Source of the DNA: JARYMI01 sp964550915
GTDB lineage: Bacteria > Acidobacteriota > Aminicenantia > Aminicenantales > UBA8522
Length of the DNA: 36,384 nucleotides
Direction: 5' to 3'
NCBI GenBank assembly: GCA_964550915.1
Contig: CAZKBY010000001.1
Coordinates: 1 to 36,384 of the forward strand
Shown: positions 24,619 to 33,035 of the stretch, in pieces
How positions within the stretch are numbered: the stretch's first letter is position 1
How the letters are laid out: the number at the start of each line of letters is the position of its first letter
The notes under the pieces: generated by a model
Databases searched by the model: none
Seen by the model: only the letters and a program-made list of their open reading frames with translations
What the model was told of the DNA's origin: nothing
Made by a program: the position numbers and the translations under genes

Positions 24619-25863
24619 TTAGGCTACGACTTCTCCCGCGGCCATTCCAGAAGACACGGCCGTGATTTCGACTTCTATTTCCTGGCCAGGGTCGAAAGAG
24701 CAGCGGGGAACTCTAACTTTTATATAATTCCCCGTCAGAATTTCAGCCTCCCCGCCTTTCTTTTTAATGACGACTCCTTCGATCCTCTTTCCCACGAAGC
24801 TCTGGCGAAAGGAGAGCCATTTCTCCAGCGCCATTTTCCTCAAACACGCTGACCTCTGGCTTTTCACATCCTCCGGAACCTGGAGCCTCGAAGCAGCAGA
24901 GGTCCCCGGCCGGGCCGAGTACGAAAACACATGAATATAGGAAAGGGGCGAATGCTCTAAAAAATGAAGTCCGGTTTCAAAGTCGTCCTCCGTCTCCCCC
25001 GGAAAACCGGCGATGACGTCTGCCCCCAGTGCGGCCTCGGGCATATTCTGGCGCAGCCGGGAGAGAACTCGGCCATGATCAGCCGCCCTCGATTCCCTGC
25101 CCATCAGCCTGAGAATCCTGTCTGAGCCATGCTGCAGGGAAAGATGGAAATGGGGGCAGATTGTCCGGCTGGCCGCGATAAACTCCACGAGTTCGTCATC
25201 CAAAAACCGGGGGTCGAGCGAGCTCAGCCTGACCCGGCCGAGGCCTTCCAGTTTGTTCAAGTCCTTGAGAAGCTCGAGCAGCGAACTTTTAGGCTGGAGG
25301 TCATGGCCGTAAGAAGAAAGATGGATCCCGCAGAGGACGATTTCCCTGAAGCCCTGGCCGATGAATGTCTTCGCCCGATCGATGACCTCTCGCCGGCTAA
25401 GGCTCTTGCTCCTCCCCCGCACTCTCGGGATAACACAGAAAGCGCACCGGAAGTCGCAACCGTCCTGGACCTTGAGGAGGGCGCGGGAGCGCAAAGGCCG
25501 GGTAAGCCGCGGCTCGCCCGGCTCTACCTCTGAACAAATCCTGTCTATTAGTTCGTCTTTTTCGGCGTTAGATAAGATAAGCCAGGCCTGCGGAATTTCC
25601 TCGAACTCGGCTCTTCTTGAGTCAACTGAGCAACCTGTCAGGACGAGTCTCGCACCGGGGTTCTGGCGGCCAATGCGGCGGATAAACTTGCGGACATCCC
25701 GGTCTGCCCGGCTGGTCAGGGTGCAGGTGTTGACGATGATGATATCGGCCTGCGTCGAGTCCTGCTCAGTCTTAAGGCCGCGCTTGGCGAGTTCCTGGGC
25801 CCAGGCGAAGGATTCAGCCTGGTTGACCCGGCAGCCGAAATTCTGAATGGCCAGGGAAATCAT
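24619..25863 (-). CDS. mtaB: tRNA (N6-threonylcarbamoyladenosine(37)-C2)-methylthiotransferase MtaB
   Basis: A 414-residue radical-SAM methylthiotransferase that converts t6A37 to ms2t6A37 in ANN-decoding tRNAs. The N-terminal UPF0004 domain carries the auxiliary cluster cysteines Cys11 (FGCRVNQAE), Cys47 (NTCTLTSRAD) and Cys78 (TGCSVDS). The radical-SAM cluster is CDFRCAFC (Cys136, Cys140, Cys143). A TRAM-like RNA-binding tail follows after about residue 345. FGCRVNQ and the CTLT form separate MtaB from MiaB and RimO, which use other variants. The ATG at 25863 overlaps the purE stop in ATGA, so translation is coupled. Confidence 0.9.
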   Translation of the reverse strand: MISLAIQNFGCRVNQAESFAWAQELAKRGLKTEQDSTQADIIIVNTCTLTSRADRDVRKFIRRIGRQNPGARLVLTGCSVDSRRAEFEEIPQAWLILSNAEKDELIDRICSEVEPGEPRLTRPLRSRALLKVQDGCDFRCAFCVIPRVRGRSKSLSRREVIDRAKTFIGQGFREIVLCGIHLSSYGHDLQPKSSLLELLKDLNKLEGLGRVRLSSLDPRFLDDELVEFIAASRTICPHFHLSLQHGSDRILRLMGRESRAADHGRVLSRLRQNMPEAALGADVIAGFPGETEDDFETGLHFLEHSPLSYIHVFSYSARPGTSAASRLQVPEDVKSQRSACLRKMALEKWLSFRQSFVGKRIEGVVIKKKGGEAEILTGNYIKVRVPRCSFDPGQEIEVEITAVSSGMAAGEVVA

Positions 25864-26351
25864 GTCTTCTGCCTGACCTTTCTTGAGGCCTCCTCCATCT
25901 GGGCTGCCAGCTTCAGCCTGTATTCTTTAAGCTTCTTTTTTAAGCGCGGATTCTTTAAACTCAGGACTTCGACCGCGAGCAAAGCTGCGTTGGCGGCTCC
26001 AGCTTTGCCCAGTCCCATCGTCGCTACCGGAATTCCCTTGGGCATCTGGACTGTCGAGAGAAGGGCATCCAGCCCGCCCAATCCGGCGCTTTCGACGGGA
26101 ACGCCGATGACTGGTAACGTCGTATGGGCGGCGACGAAGCCGGCCAGATGAGCTGCTTTGCCGGCTGCGGCGATGAAAATCTTGACGCCTTTTTCCTCCA
26201 GGGTTGAGACGAGTTTCCTTGTTCGGTCGGCGGAGCGGTGAGCCGAGGTCACCTCAAGAGTGTGGCTGACGCCGAATTCCTTGAGAATATCCAGAGCTTC
26301 CCGGATGATGTCGTAATCCGACTCGCTGCCGATGAAGATGGCGACGTCCAT
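25860..26351 (-). CDS. purE: N5-carboxyaminoimidazole ribonucleotide mutase (PurE class I)
   Basis: A 163-residue PurE. Motifs are GSESDYD (8-14) for phosphate binding, TSAHRSADR with catalytic His38, AAGKAAHLAGFVAAHTTLPVIGVPV, and LDALLSTVQMPKGIPVATM. The LSTVQMPKG segment and the GAANAALLA helix are class I features, implying the mutase reaction on N5-CAIR and a PurK elsewhere in the genome. The usual SAHRTP is SAHRSA here, a small deviation. It lies 8 bases after purD and overlaps mtaB by four bases. Confidence 0.93.
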   Translation of the reverse strand: MDVAIFIGSESDYDIIREALDILKEFGVSHTLEVTSAHRSADRTRKLVSTLEEKGVKIFIAAAGKAAHLAGFVAAHTTLPVIGVPVESAGLGGLDALLSTVQMPKGIPVATMGLGKAGAANAALLAVEVLSLKNPRLKKKLKEYRLKLAAQMEEASRKVRQKT

Positions 26352-26359
26352 GTTTCCTC

Positions 26360-27628
26360 CTACTTCATCGCTCCGATATCGCGGCGGCAGTGCATCCCTT
26401 CGAAAGAAACGGCTGAGATGGCGCTGTAAATGTTTTCTAACGCTTCGCTCAGCGTGTCAGCCGAGGCACAGACGTTGAGGACTCTGCCCCCGCTTGTGAA
26501 ATATTCTCCATTTTCATATTTTGTCCCGGCATGGAAGACAACGATGCCTGGGATGGCGGAAATTTCTTTCAAGCCTGTAATCGGCTTGCCTTTTTCATAG
26601 GCAAGGGGGTATCCGCCCGAGGCCAGGACGACACAGGCCGAAGCTTGCTTGCTCCAGCGCATTTCTGCTTTCAGGACGTTTCCCTCGAGGGCGTTGAGAC
26701 AGACGTCGACCAAATCCGATTCCAGCCGCAGCATCTGAACCTGCGTTTCCGGGTCGCCGAACCGACAGTTGTATTCGAGAACTTTAGGCCCCTCCTCGGT
26801 CAGCATCAGCCCGACATATAGGACGCCCGTGTATCTTCGGCCTTCCTCGTGCATCCGATTGATCGTCGGGAAGACAATCGTCGTGATGATCTCGGAGAAG
26901 AGTCGGGATGTAATGAACGGCGAAGGAGAGATAGCGCCCATTCCGCCCGTGTTGGGTCCTCTGTCGCCGTCATAGACGGCCTTGTGGTCCATCGTCGTCA
27001 CCAGGGGCTGGATTTTGGCTCCGTCCGAAATGACGATAAAAGAGACCTCTTTTCCGTTGAGGAAATCCTCGATGATAACCCTTTTTCCCGCCTCCCCGAA
27101 TTGCTTTTTGGCCATGATCATGTCAACCGCATCTTCTGCCTTGCGGAGGCTCGGGCAGACGATGGCCCCTTTGCCGGCTGCGAGACCGTCGGCCTTGATG
27201 ACCAGGGGAAAGAAAAACTCGCCGGACTTGAGAATCCGCAGCGCCTGGGGCACTGATTCGGCCACCTTAAACCGGGCGGTGGGGATCCGGTGCCGTTCCA
27301 TGAACTGCTTGGCGAAAATTTTGCTCCCTTCCAGCTCGGCTGCTTTCTTCGTCGGCCCGAAGATACGCAGGTGGCGCTTTTCGAATTCGTCGACGATTCC
27401 CAGGGTAAGCGGCAGCTCTGGACCGACTAACGTCAAGTCGATTTTCATCCTGCCCGCAAAATCCACCAGACCCTCGATATCCGAATCAGCGAGGGGGATG
27501 TTTTCAGCTATGCTCAACGTGCCCGGGTTGCCGGGCGCGCAATAGACTTTTTCGACGAGCGGGCTCCGAGCGACTTTCCAGGCTAAAGCGTGCTCCCTCC
27601 CTCCAGAACCGACGACCAGGATCTTCAT
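26360..27628 (-). CDS. purD: Phosphoribosylamine-glycine ligase (PurD)
   Basis: A 422-residue ATP-grasp ligase of normal length that joins 5-phosphoribosylamine to glycine with ATP in purine synthesis. The N-terminal pre-ATP-grasp domain starts LVVGSGGREHALAWK and has VGPELPLTLGIVDEF. The ATP-grasp core shows FPLVIKADGLAAGKGAIV, GPNTGGMGAISPSP and VLEYNCRFGDPETQ (metal ligands Glu and Asn). The PurD C-terminal domain follows. Its ATG overlaps the stop of the SHMT-like gene in ATGA, a direct hint that the neighbour supplies the glycine. Confidence 0.96.
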   Translation of the reverse strand: MKILVVGSGGREHALAWKVARSPLVEKVYCAPGNPGTLSIAENIPLADSDIEGLVDFAGRMKIDLTLVGPELPLTLGIVDEFEKRHLRIFGPTKKAAELEGSKIFAKQFMERHRIPTARFKVAESVPQALRILKSGEFFFPLVIKADGLAAGKGAIVCPSLRKAEDAVDMIMAKKQFGEAGKRVIIEDFLNGKEVSFIVISDGAKIQPLVTTMDHKAVYDGDRGPNTGGMGAISPSPFITSRLFSEIITTIVFPTINRMHEEGRRYTGVLYVGLMLTEEGPKVLEYNCRFGDPETQVQMLRLESDLVDVCLNALEGNVLKAEMRWSKQASACVVLASGGYPLAYEKGKPITGLKEISAIPGIVVFHAGTKYENGEYFTSGGRVLNVCASADTLSEALENIYSAISAVSFEGMHCRRDIGAMK

Positions 27629-29067
27629 GGCAGAATCCTTTTCTCGATCTCCTCGGCCAGCCCCTCGATAAGCCCGGGCCGGGGGAAAGCGCTCGCCAGG
27701 ATCCTTGTTGCTGCAGGGAGGGCCTCCTCAACCGGCAGACAGAACTTCATCTCCAAGAAATTCTGCCTGAACTTCCGAACTTCTTCCTTGACCTGTTTGT
27801 TCCGGATGATGATGTCGGCCATAAAGCCGGCCAGGACATCAAAGTCTTTTGCTCCCATGCCGAAGCGAGTCATCTCCTGCACGCCCAACCGGATTCCGCT
27901 CGAATCCAAGAAGGTCTCGTCGTCGGGGAGAGCCTGATAATTGGCGATGATGTTGCTCTCTTCGAGACGCCGGGCAATCTCCTGGGCCGGCCCGAACGGC
28001 CTCACCCGGATCAAGACCTGGTGTGTTTCCGTAAACCCGTCCCTCTCTTCCCCTTCGACCAGGACGCCGTGGCTTTTAAGCGATCTGGCAAATGATTTCG
28101 CGTTCTGCTTGACTTTTAGTTGATACTCATCTTTGAACGTGTTCATCTCGTAACTTGCCATCAAGAGGGCCAGGAGAGTTCCCAGGTGATGGTTGCTCGT
28201 TGAACCGGGGAAGGCCCGGCTTTTGACATCCAGCCAAAAGTTCCTCAGTCGCGAGCCGGACGGAAAATTGCCGGCGATGACGCCTCGCTGCGGGCCAAAA
28301 AACGTCTTATGGGTGCTTCCAGTGACGACATCAGCGCCTTCGGCCAGCGGTTCCTGGAAGGCGCCGTAAAGCCCTAAGACATGGGCCATGTCGTACATGA
28401 GGACCGGCCGGTCCGGCCAGTCCTTAACCAGGCCGGCCACAAACCTCACTGGTTCCGGAAAAAGGAACATGCTCTTGCCGAAAATAATGAGCTCAGGCCG
28501 GTTGTCATCTAATAGCTCTCCCAGTTTTTCGAGGTCTGTCTTGTAAGGATTCTCGCTAGAGACAGGAAAGCTGACCACTCTTTCCTTCCCGGTCTTAGGG
28601 TCTTCCTCAACGAAATTGAACAAGGCTCCCATTGGCTGGGAACTTAGATGGCCGCCCTTGGTCAGGTCGTTGTTCATGACCAGCCGCAGCTTGCGTGTCG
28701 GCTGGCCTTCTGGCCGGCTGCGGTTAACGAAACGGACCATAGCTTTGAACACGACTTCGTTGGCCATCTGGCCGCTGATCGGCCTTAACTCGACATCAGA
28801 GCATCGGAAGAACTGGCCCAGCTCCTTCTGGGCCTCGATTTCAACCTCCCGGATAAAATCCGTGCCCTGATAAAAATAGACTTCCTCGCCCTTCATCGTC
28901 CGGTGCTCGGCATACCGGCCAGCGGGGTCAGAGATCTCACACAGCTTAACCAAGAGCGAGGGCGTCGTCTCGGAAGGAATCAGGTTGAACGATTCCGCCT
29001 GCCGCCAACGGTTGTTCTGCTCGATTTTTGCAGCCAAAGGAAGAATTTTTTCAGTTAGAGAAGCCAT
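27625..29067 (-). CDS. Divergent serine hydroxymethyltransferase-like PLP enzyme
   Basis: A 480-residue fold-type I PLP enzyme of the SHMT family. Visible are NLIPSETT (canonical NLIASENY), GGHLSS (canonical GGHLTHG), YDMAHVLGL (Asp226 to the PLP pyridine N and His229), and the PLP lysine in TGSTHKTFFGP (Lys254; canonical TTTHKTLRGP). The usual GGPL segment after the lysine is replaced by PGSTSNHHLGTL, and the C-terminus is about 50 residues longer than in normal GlyA (about 420). I infer a serine-to-glycine conversion coupled to tetrahydrofolate, because the gene is translationally coupled to purD, which needs glycine. Another hydroxymethyl or aldol substrate is possible given the altered pocket residues. 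Confidence 0.75.
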   Translation of the reverse strand: MASLTEKILPLAAKIEQNNRWRQAESFNLIPSETTPSLLVKLCEISDPAGRYAEHRTMKGEEVYFYQGTDFIREVEIEAQKELGQFFRCSDVELRPISGQMANEVVFKAMVRFVNRSRPEGQPTRKLRLVMNNDLTKGGHLSSQPMGALFNFVEEDPKTGKERVVSFPVSSENPYKTDLEKLGELLDDNRPELIIFGKSMFLFPEPVRFVAGLVKDWPDRPVLMYDMAHVLGLYGAFQEPLAEGADVVTGSTHKTFFGPQRGVIAGNFPSGSRLRNFWLDVKSRAFPGSTSNHHLGTLLALLMASYEMNTFKDEYQLKVKQNAKSFARSLKSHGVLVEGEERDGFTETHQVLIRVRPFGPAQEIARRLEESNIIANYQALPDDETFLDSSGIRLGVQEMTRFGMGAKDFDVLAGFMADIIIRNKQVKEEVRKFRQNFLEMKFCLPVEEALPAATRILASAFPRPGLIEGLAEEIEKRILP

Positions 29068-29082
29068 CGGTTCGTTTCCTCC

Positions 29083-29532
29083 CTATCTGAGGTTCTTTCT
29101 TTCCAGGTCGGCAATCTTATCTATCCGTCTTTGGTGCCGTCCACCCTCGAAGTTAGCATTGAGCCAGGCGCTGACAATCTCCTGTGCCTCGATCAGGTCT
29201 AGGACACGGCCGCCCAGACAGAGGCAGTTAGAGTCGTTGTGTTTCCGGCTGATCTCGGCCGTCGACAGGTTCCAGCAGGCGGCGGCCCGGATGCCTCTGA
29301 ATTTGTTGGCCACGATGGCCATCCCCAGCCCTGTCCCGCAAAAAAGGATAGCCCGGTCGCATTCTCTCCGAGCCATGCTGCCCATGGCCCGGACGCCGAA
29401 GTCGACATAATCAACAGTCTCGCCGGGACCGCAACCGAAGTCGAGGAAAGCAATTCCTTTATTCCCCAGGAAGGCGCGGATCCCCTCTTTGAGCTCATAG
29501 CCTGCATGATCAGAGGCCAAGGCAATTTTCAT
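29083..29532 (-). CDS. rpiB: Ribose 5-phosphate isomerase B
   Basis: A 149-residue RpiB/LacAB protein. It has ASDHAGYELK, catalytic Cys65 in FCGTGLGM, NKFRGIRAA, His99 in SRKHNDSNCLCLGGR, and the NFEGGRHQRRIDKI tail that binds the sugar phosphate. It interconverts ribose 5-phosphate and ribulose 5-phosphate, feeding PRPP synthesis, which suits its place ahead of purD and purE. Length and residues favour RpiB over the galactose-6-phosphate isomerase subunits. It lies 31 bases after ctpA and 15 before the SHMT-like gene. Confidence 0.93.
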   Translation of the reverse strand: MKIALASDHAGYELKEGIRAFLGNKGIAFLDFGCGPGETVDYVDFGVRAMGSMARRECDRAILFCGTGLGMAIVANKFRGIRAAACWNLSTAEISRKHNDSNCLCLGGRVLDLIEAQEIVSAWLNANFEGGRHQRRIDKIADLERKNLR

Positions 29533-29563
29533 TCCCGTCTCTCCGTCCGAGATTTATGAGTAA

Positions 29564-31108
29564 TCAGGGAGAATGGCTGTCGGCAATGAACCTGGAAGCC
29601 GCGGGCATGACCTCCAAGGCCTTGAGCACGGCGGGATCTCTCTTCTGGTAAACCTTGACTCCTGCCTCCGTCCCCCAGAGGGAAGAATAAATTTCGCGCT
29701 CAAGCTCTCGCTTAACATCTTCCTCGGATTCCTCGAATCTCTCCTCGCTGAAAGCAATCTTGTTCGATCGGAGGAAAGCTTTGAAATCATCGATGATCGT
29801 GGAGTCGATGACCAGGCCTGTCCCTTCCTCTTCATATCCCGGAAAAACAGCCGTCTTGGACAGCGGAGTCTGATGGCCGGCAAACTTGCGGGCGTAACCG
29901 AAAAACGCTCCCCTGTTCATGAGTTCGAGGACGAAGAGCTTGCGGCCGGAAGCCGCTTCAAAGTCCGGGGAAATCCCGCCCTGGCCGAGGACCTTCCTGC
30001 CCTTGGCCGTGAACCGGACTTCTCGCTCATCCTCTGGAGCTTTCTTGTAAAGGAGGTAGTCTTCGATATGGGCATAGTCTCTCTGGATCGATCGGCCGCT
30101 CGGAGTATAATACTTCGCCGTGGTCAGAGCCAGAGCCAGGTTTTCGCCCAGCGGAAAAACAGTCTGGACAAGGCCCTTCCCCCAGGAATCCTCGCCGACG
30201 ATGTAGCCGCGGTCGTTGTCCATAATCGCGCCGCTGACGATCTCGGAGGCGGAGGCGCTACCGCGGTTGATCAGAACAACCAGGGGGACGTGCTCGTACT
30301 GTCCGTCGCGCTGGGCCCTGAATTCCCGGTTGTAGAGCTTGTTCCGTCCCTTGATGGAGACGATGAGAGAGCCCTTGGGCAGGAACATGTCGGCGATCTC
30401 GATCGACTGGAAAAAAGGCCCGCCGGTGTTGTTCCTCAAGTCTAAAATCAGGCCCTTCATTCCCTGGCCGATGAGCTTGGCCATCTTCTCCTCGAACTCT
30501 TCGGTCGTCGTCTCGGCGAAATTTCGAATGAAGATCCAGCCGACGTCTTTAGTTATCATGAAGGCATAAGGAACGCTCTTTAAGGGAATCTCGGCCCGTT
30601 CAATGGTCAAGTCAAAAGGAGCATCCAAGCCCTCACGGACGAGCGTGATGGTGACTTTAGTCCCCTTGGGGCCCCGAAGTTTCTGCATGGCCTCAAAGCT
30701 TGAGATGGGCTTCGTGCTCTCGCCGTTGATATGAGAGATGATATCCCCGGGCTGGATACCGAGCCGGCTGGCCGGTGACCCTTCGAGCGGCGAAATGACG
30801 ACCAGGTTGTCTCCCTGCTTCTGGATCTGGATCCCCAGCCCGTAATATTTTCCCGTGTATTCTTCACGCATCCGGGAGAAGCTCTCGGGGTCGAGAAAAT
30901 AGGAGTGAGGATCGAGCGTTTCGACGATGCCCCTTATCGACGAGAAGACGAGCTCCTCGGGATCCACCTCGCTGTAGTAATTTGTCTCAATCAGGGAAAG
31001 AAGCGAGGAATATTTTTCCAGGGATTCTCCCCAGACATCCTCATCCCTGGCCAGGAGGTTAGCGAGGAGAATAGCTACCAGAAAGCCCAGCGCAATCTTT
31101 CTTTTCAT
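29564..31108 (-). CDS. C-terminal processing peptidase, S41 family (CtpA-like), exported
   Basis: A 514-residue periplasmic serine protease. An N-terminal signal or anchor (residues 4-19) is followed by a helical segment, a PDZ domain (about 85-175, YYGLGIQIQK and GIQPGDIISHING), and the S41 core. Catalytic Ser286 in GSASASEIVSG and Lys311 in DSWGKGLVQ are 25 residues apart, as in E. coli Prc. LILDLRNNTGG and YYTPSGRSIQ are also typical. An extra C-terminal domain of about 130 residues follows the core. It trims C-termini of exported proteins. It heads the minus-strand operon and is divergent from tatA; no functional link with the purine genes is obvious. Confidence 0.92.
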   Translation of the reverse strand: MKRKIALGFLVAILLANLLARDEDVWGESLEKYSSLLSLIETNYYSEVDPEELVFSSIRGIVETLDPHSYFLDPESFSRMREEYTGKYYGLGIQIQKQGDNLVVISPLEGSPASRLGIQPGDIISHINGESTKPISSFEAMQKLRGPKGTKVTITLVREGLDAPFDLTIERAEIPLKSVPYAFMITKDVGWIFIRNFAETTTEEFEEKMAKLIGQGMKGLILDLRNNTGGPFFQSIEIADMFLPKGSLIVSIKGRNKLYNREFRAQRDGQYEHVPLVVLINRGSASASEIVSGAIMDNDRGYIVGEDSWGKGLVQTVFPLGENLALALTTAKYYTPSGRSIQRDYAHIEDYLLYKKAPEDEREVRFTAKGRKVLGQGGISPDFEAASGRKLFVLELMNRGAFFGYARKFAGHQTPLSKTAVFPGYEEEGTGLVIDSTIIDDFKAFLRSNKIAFSEERFEESEEDVKRELEREIYSSLWGTEAGVKVYQKRDPAVLKALEVMPAASRFIADSHSP

Positions 31109-31126
31109 CGGCTCACGTGAGGCTTA

Positions 31127-31155
31127 ATCTTAGCAAACCGTCCGGCGGTTGTAAA
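31127..31155 (-). promoter_or_regulatory. Promoter of the ctpA-to-mutL operon
   Basis: The minus strand reads TTTACA (31155-31150), 17 bases, TAAGAT (31132-31127). The -10 is embedded in TTTGCTAAGAT, the same 11 bases as in the tRNA promoter at 22603-22613. The leader would be about 12 bases. Confidence 0.5.
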
Positions 31156-31385
31156 GCCACTGAATCCCCCCGATAGAAGCTGCTCATCAGCCAAAAATGT
31201 TTGACTTTCAACAGCTCCAAGCACAAAATGCCTACACCCGATGGGTGGCGCGGTTCGGGGGCCCCCCGCCGACCCGAGCGTTTGATGCCGTTAATCTGCC
31301 GGCTTGATAATGAACAAGATCAGCCGCGAATGGGCGCCGGGCGTGAATCGCGACAGGACCCGTCGGGTGATGCTATCGGGCTGCC
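31156..31385. other. Divergent intergenic region with small GC-rich hairpins
   Basis: No gene is supported here. It holds two short inverted repeats of similar core, CACCC-GAT-GGGTG (31235-31247) and ACCC-GTC-GGGT (31358-31368), and CGCGA/TCGCG arms around 31326-31352. Together with the two flanking promoters these are the only structures seen. It shows no SRP RNA, tRNA or riboswitch signature that I recognise. Confidence 0.3.
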
Positions 31386-31414
31386 TTGACTAAAGGCCGG
31401 CTAAGGGCTATATT
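31386..31414 (+). promoter_or_regulatory. Promoter of the tatA-tatC operon
   Basis: TTGACT (31386-31391), exactly 17 bases, TATATT (31409-31414): five of six matches in both boxes. The start would be about 24 bases before the tatA ATG at 31445. Confidence 0.65.
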
Positions 31415-31444
31415 TCTTGTGTCATCCGCTGACGGAACGAGTCC

Positions 31445-31690
31445 ATGTTCGGCAACATCGGTTTTCCCGAGCTGCTCATCATCCTGGCCATTGCCCTGCT
31501 TATTTTCGGGCCCAAAAAACTCCCCGAAGTAGGCCGCTCGATTGGCCGGGCCATCCGAGAATTCCGCCGCACGTCGGACGAAATCAAGGAAAAAATCGAG
31601 GAGGAAATTCAAGCCGAAGAATTCCGCGAAATCAAGGAAGAGCTTAAAAAGGACGTCACCGAGAATGAGGAAGGGAAGAAAATCTCCTGA
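31445..31690 (+). CDS. tatA: Twin-arginine translocase subunit TatA/TatE
   Basis: An 81-residue protein with the canonical N-terminus: a short periplasmic stretch, GFPELLIILAIALLIFGPKK as the single helix with its FGPKKLPE hinge, then an amphipathic helix (VGRSIGRAIREFRRT) and a highly charged tail. It forms the protein-conducting part of the Tat pathway for folded, often cofactor-bearing proteins. No separate TatB is seen, so this may be a TatA that does both jobs, as in minimal TatAC systems. Its end overlaps the chosen tatC start by 26 bases. Confidence 0.94.
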   Translation: MFGNIGFPELLIILAIALLIFGPKKLPEVGRSIGRAIREFRRTSDEIKEKIEEEIQAEEFREIKEELKKDVTENEEGKKIS

Positions 31691-32438
31691 CGAGATGACC
31701 TTCCTTGAACATCTCGAAGACCTCCGCAAGCGAATTTTCTATTCGTTTATCGCCATCTTCGTCGCTGTCATCCCCGCCTGGATATTCAGCCAGGATGTCT
31801 ACAAAATCCTGGCCAGACCGGTCACTCAGTATCTGCCGGAAGGGACCAACCTCGCCTTTACCGGCCTGACCGAGCCCTTCATGCTCTACCTGAAAGTCTC
31901 CCTCCTCACGGCGCTTTTTGTGACGTCTCCCTTTATCTTCCTCCAGTTCTGGTATTTCGTTGCGCCCGGCCTCTACCAGAAAGAAAAAAAATATGTCATT
32001 CCCTTCGTTTTCCTGACGACTCTCTTTTTTTCGGCCGGTGCCCTGTTCGGCTATTTCGTCGTCTTTCCCTGGGCCTGCCGTTTTTTCCTCCACCTGGGCG
32101 AGGATTTCACGCCCGTCATCACGGTCAACGCCTACTTCAGCCTGGCCATAAAAATCCTCCTGGGCATCGGGCTCGTTTTCGAGCTTCCCACGCTCGTCTT
32201 CTTCCTTTCCCGGATGGGGATCGTCACCTCCCGCTGGATGATCAAGAATTTTAAGTACGCCGTGCTGGCCATCTTCATCATCGCCGCCGTCATCACGCCC
32301 ACGCCGGACATGGTCACCCAGAGCATCCTGGCCGTCCCAATGCTCCTTCTCTACGGAGTCAGCATCTTGATCGCTTTCTTCTTTGGCAAGGAAAGAAAGA
32401 GACGAAGAAAAAAACCTGGTGAGGATGTCGCCGGCTAA
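31665..32438 (+). CDS. tatC: Twin-arginine translocase subunit TatC
   Basis: 257 residues from the ATG at 31665, which has AAGGA upstream and overlaps tatA; the ATG at 31695 is an alternative start. The N-terminal signal-binding segment FLEHLEDLRKRI is clear, as are GLTEPFMLYLKVS and six membrane helices. TatC is the receptor for twin-arginine signal peptides. Near the C-terminus the family block normally reading ..AiPmllLYE is VPMLLLYGVSI, with Gly instead of the common Glu. No twin-arginine substrate is visible among the nearby genes. It is followed 15 bases later by a nucleotide-kinase-like gene. Confidence 0.93.
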   Translation: MRKGRKSPDEMTFLEHLEDLRKRIFYSFIAIFVAVIPAWIFSQDVYKILARPVTQYLPEGTNLAFTGLTEPFMLYLKVSLLTALFVTSPFIFLQFWYFVAPGLYQKEKKYVIPFVFLTTLFFSAGALFGYFVVFPWACRFFLHLGEDFTPVITVNAYFSLAIKILLGIGLVFELPTLVFFLSRMGIVTSRWMIKNFKYAVLAIFIIAAVITPTPDMVTQSILAVPMLLLYGVSILIAFFFGKERKRRRKKPGEDVAG

Positions 32439-32453
32439 AAGACAAAGAAGAAA

Positions 32454-33035
32454 ATGAGAAAAAAGACAAAACAGCCAGGCCCGCAATCCCCTCGCCCGAC
32501 AGGCGCTCCCCGGCTCATCGGACTGACCGGCACCAATGGCGCTGGCAAGGGAGAGGTAGCTGCCTACCTGGTCAAGAAAGGATACGCTTATTTTTCGCTC
32601 AGCGACGAGATCCGGGAAGAACTGCGGAAAATGCGACAAGAGATCACCCGGGACAGCCTGATCGCTCGAGGAAATTCTCTCCGCCGGCGATTCGGGGCTG
32701 ACATCCTGGCCAGATGGGTGGCGAAAAAGGCAAAGGGGAAGGCGGTCATCGACAGCATTCGAAACCCAAGCGAGGCAGCCTACCTGCGCAGGCAGAAAGG
32801 ATTTGTCCTGGTCGCTGTCGATGCGCCAGTCGAGCTGCGGTACAAGAGAGTCAAGCGGCGCGGACGCCTGGAGTCAGCGGCCACTTTTGAAGAATTTGTG
32901 GCCAAGGAAAGGGAGGAGCTATCCGGCGGCCAAGCCGAGCAGCAACTCAGCCGGGTCATGGCCATGGCAGATATCAGGATTTTCAACGATGGGTCGCTGG
33001 CTTCTCTGCGCCGGAAAGTCGAGGCACTCCTATGA
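32454..33035 (+). CDS. P-loop nucleotide-kinase-like protein coupled to dCMP deaminase
   Basis: A 193-residue P-loop protein of NMP-kinase/dephospho-CoA-kinase type. Walker A is GLTGTNGAGKGEVAAYL near residue 25. SLSDEIREELR follows where kinases bind the nucleotide acceptor, then AVIDSIRNPSEAAYL, and a lid-like Arg-rich region (RYKRVKRRGR). The N-terminal about 20 residues are Lys/Pro-rich. The stop overlaps the dCMP deaminase start by four bases (ATGA). In yeast DCD1-type deaminases a kinase-like region is fused to the deaminase, so the split pair here probably acts together in pyrimidine deoxynucleotide metabolism (inference). No exact substrate can be assigned. Confidence 0.7.
   Translation: MRKKTKQPGPQSPRPTGAPRLIGLTGTNGAGKGEVAAYLVKKGYAYFSLSDEIREELRKMRQEITRDSLIARGNSLRRRFGADILARWVAKKAKGKAVIDSIRNPSEAAYLRRQKGFVLVAVDAPVELRYKRVKRRGRLESAATFEEFVAKEREELSGGQAEQQLSRVMAMADIRIFNDGSLASLRRKVEALL

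Noticed and set aside
29573..30445. 290-codon plus-strand frame opposite ctpA
   Set aside because: Antisense shadow of the S41 protease; no motif, and the real frame has catalytic residues at the right spacing.
31156..31385. Signal recognition particle RNA or similar small RNA before tatA
   Set aside because: The conserved SRP domain IV bases are absent and the hairpins are short.
31201..31389. 62-codon plus-strand frame in the ctpA-tatA spacer
   Set aside because: It overlaps the tatA -35 box, has no ribosome site and no recognisable protein features.
31656..32639. 327-codon minus-strand frame opposite tatC
   Set aside because: It is very rich in Glu/Asp/Gly, antisense to a well supported TatC, and has no family motif.
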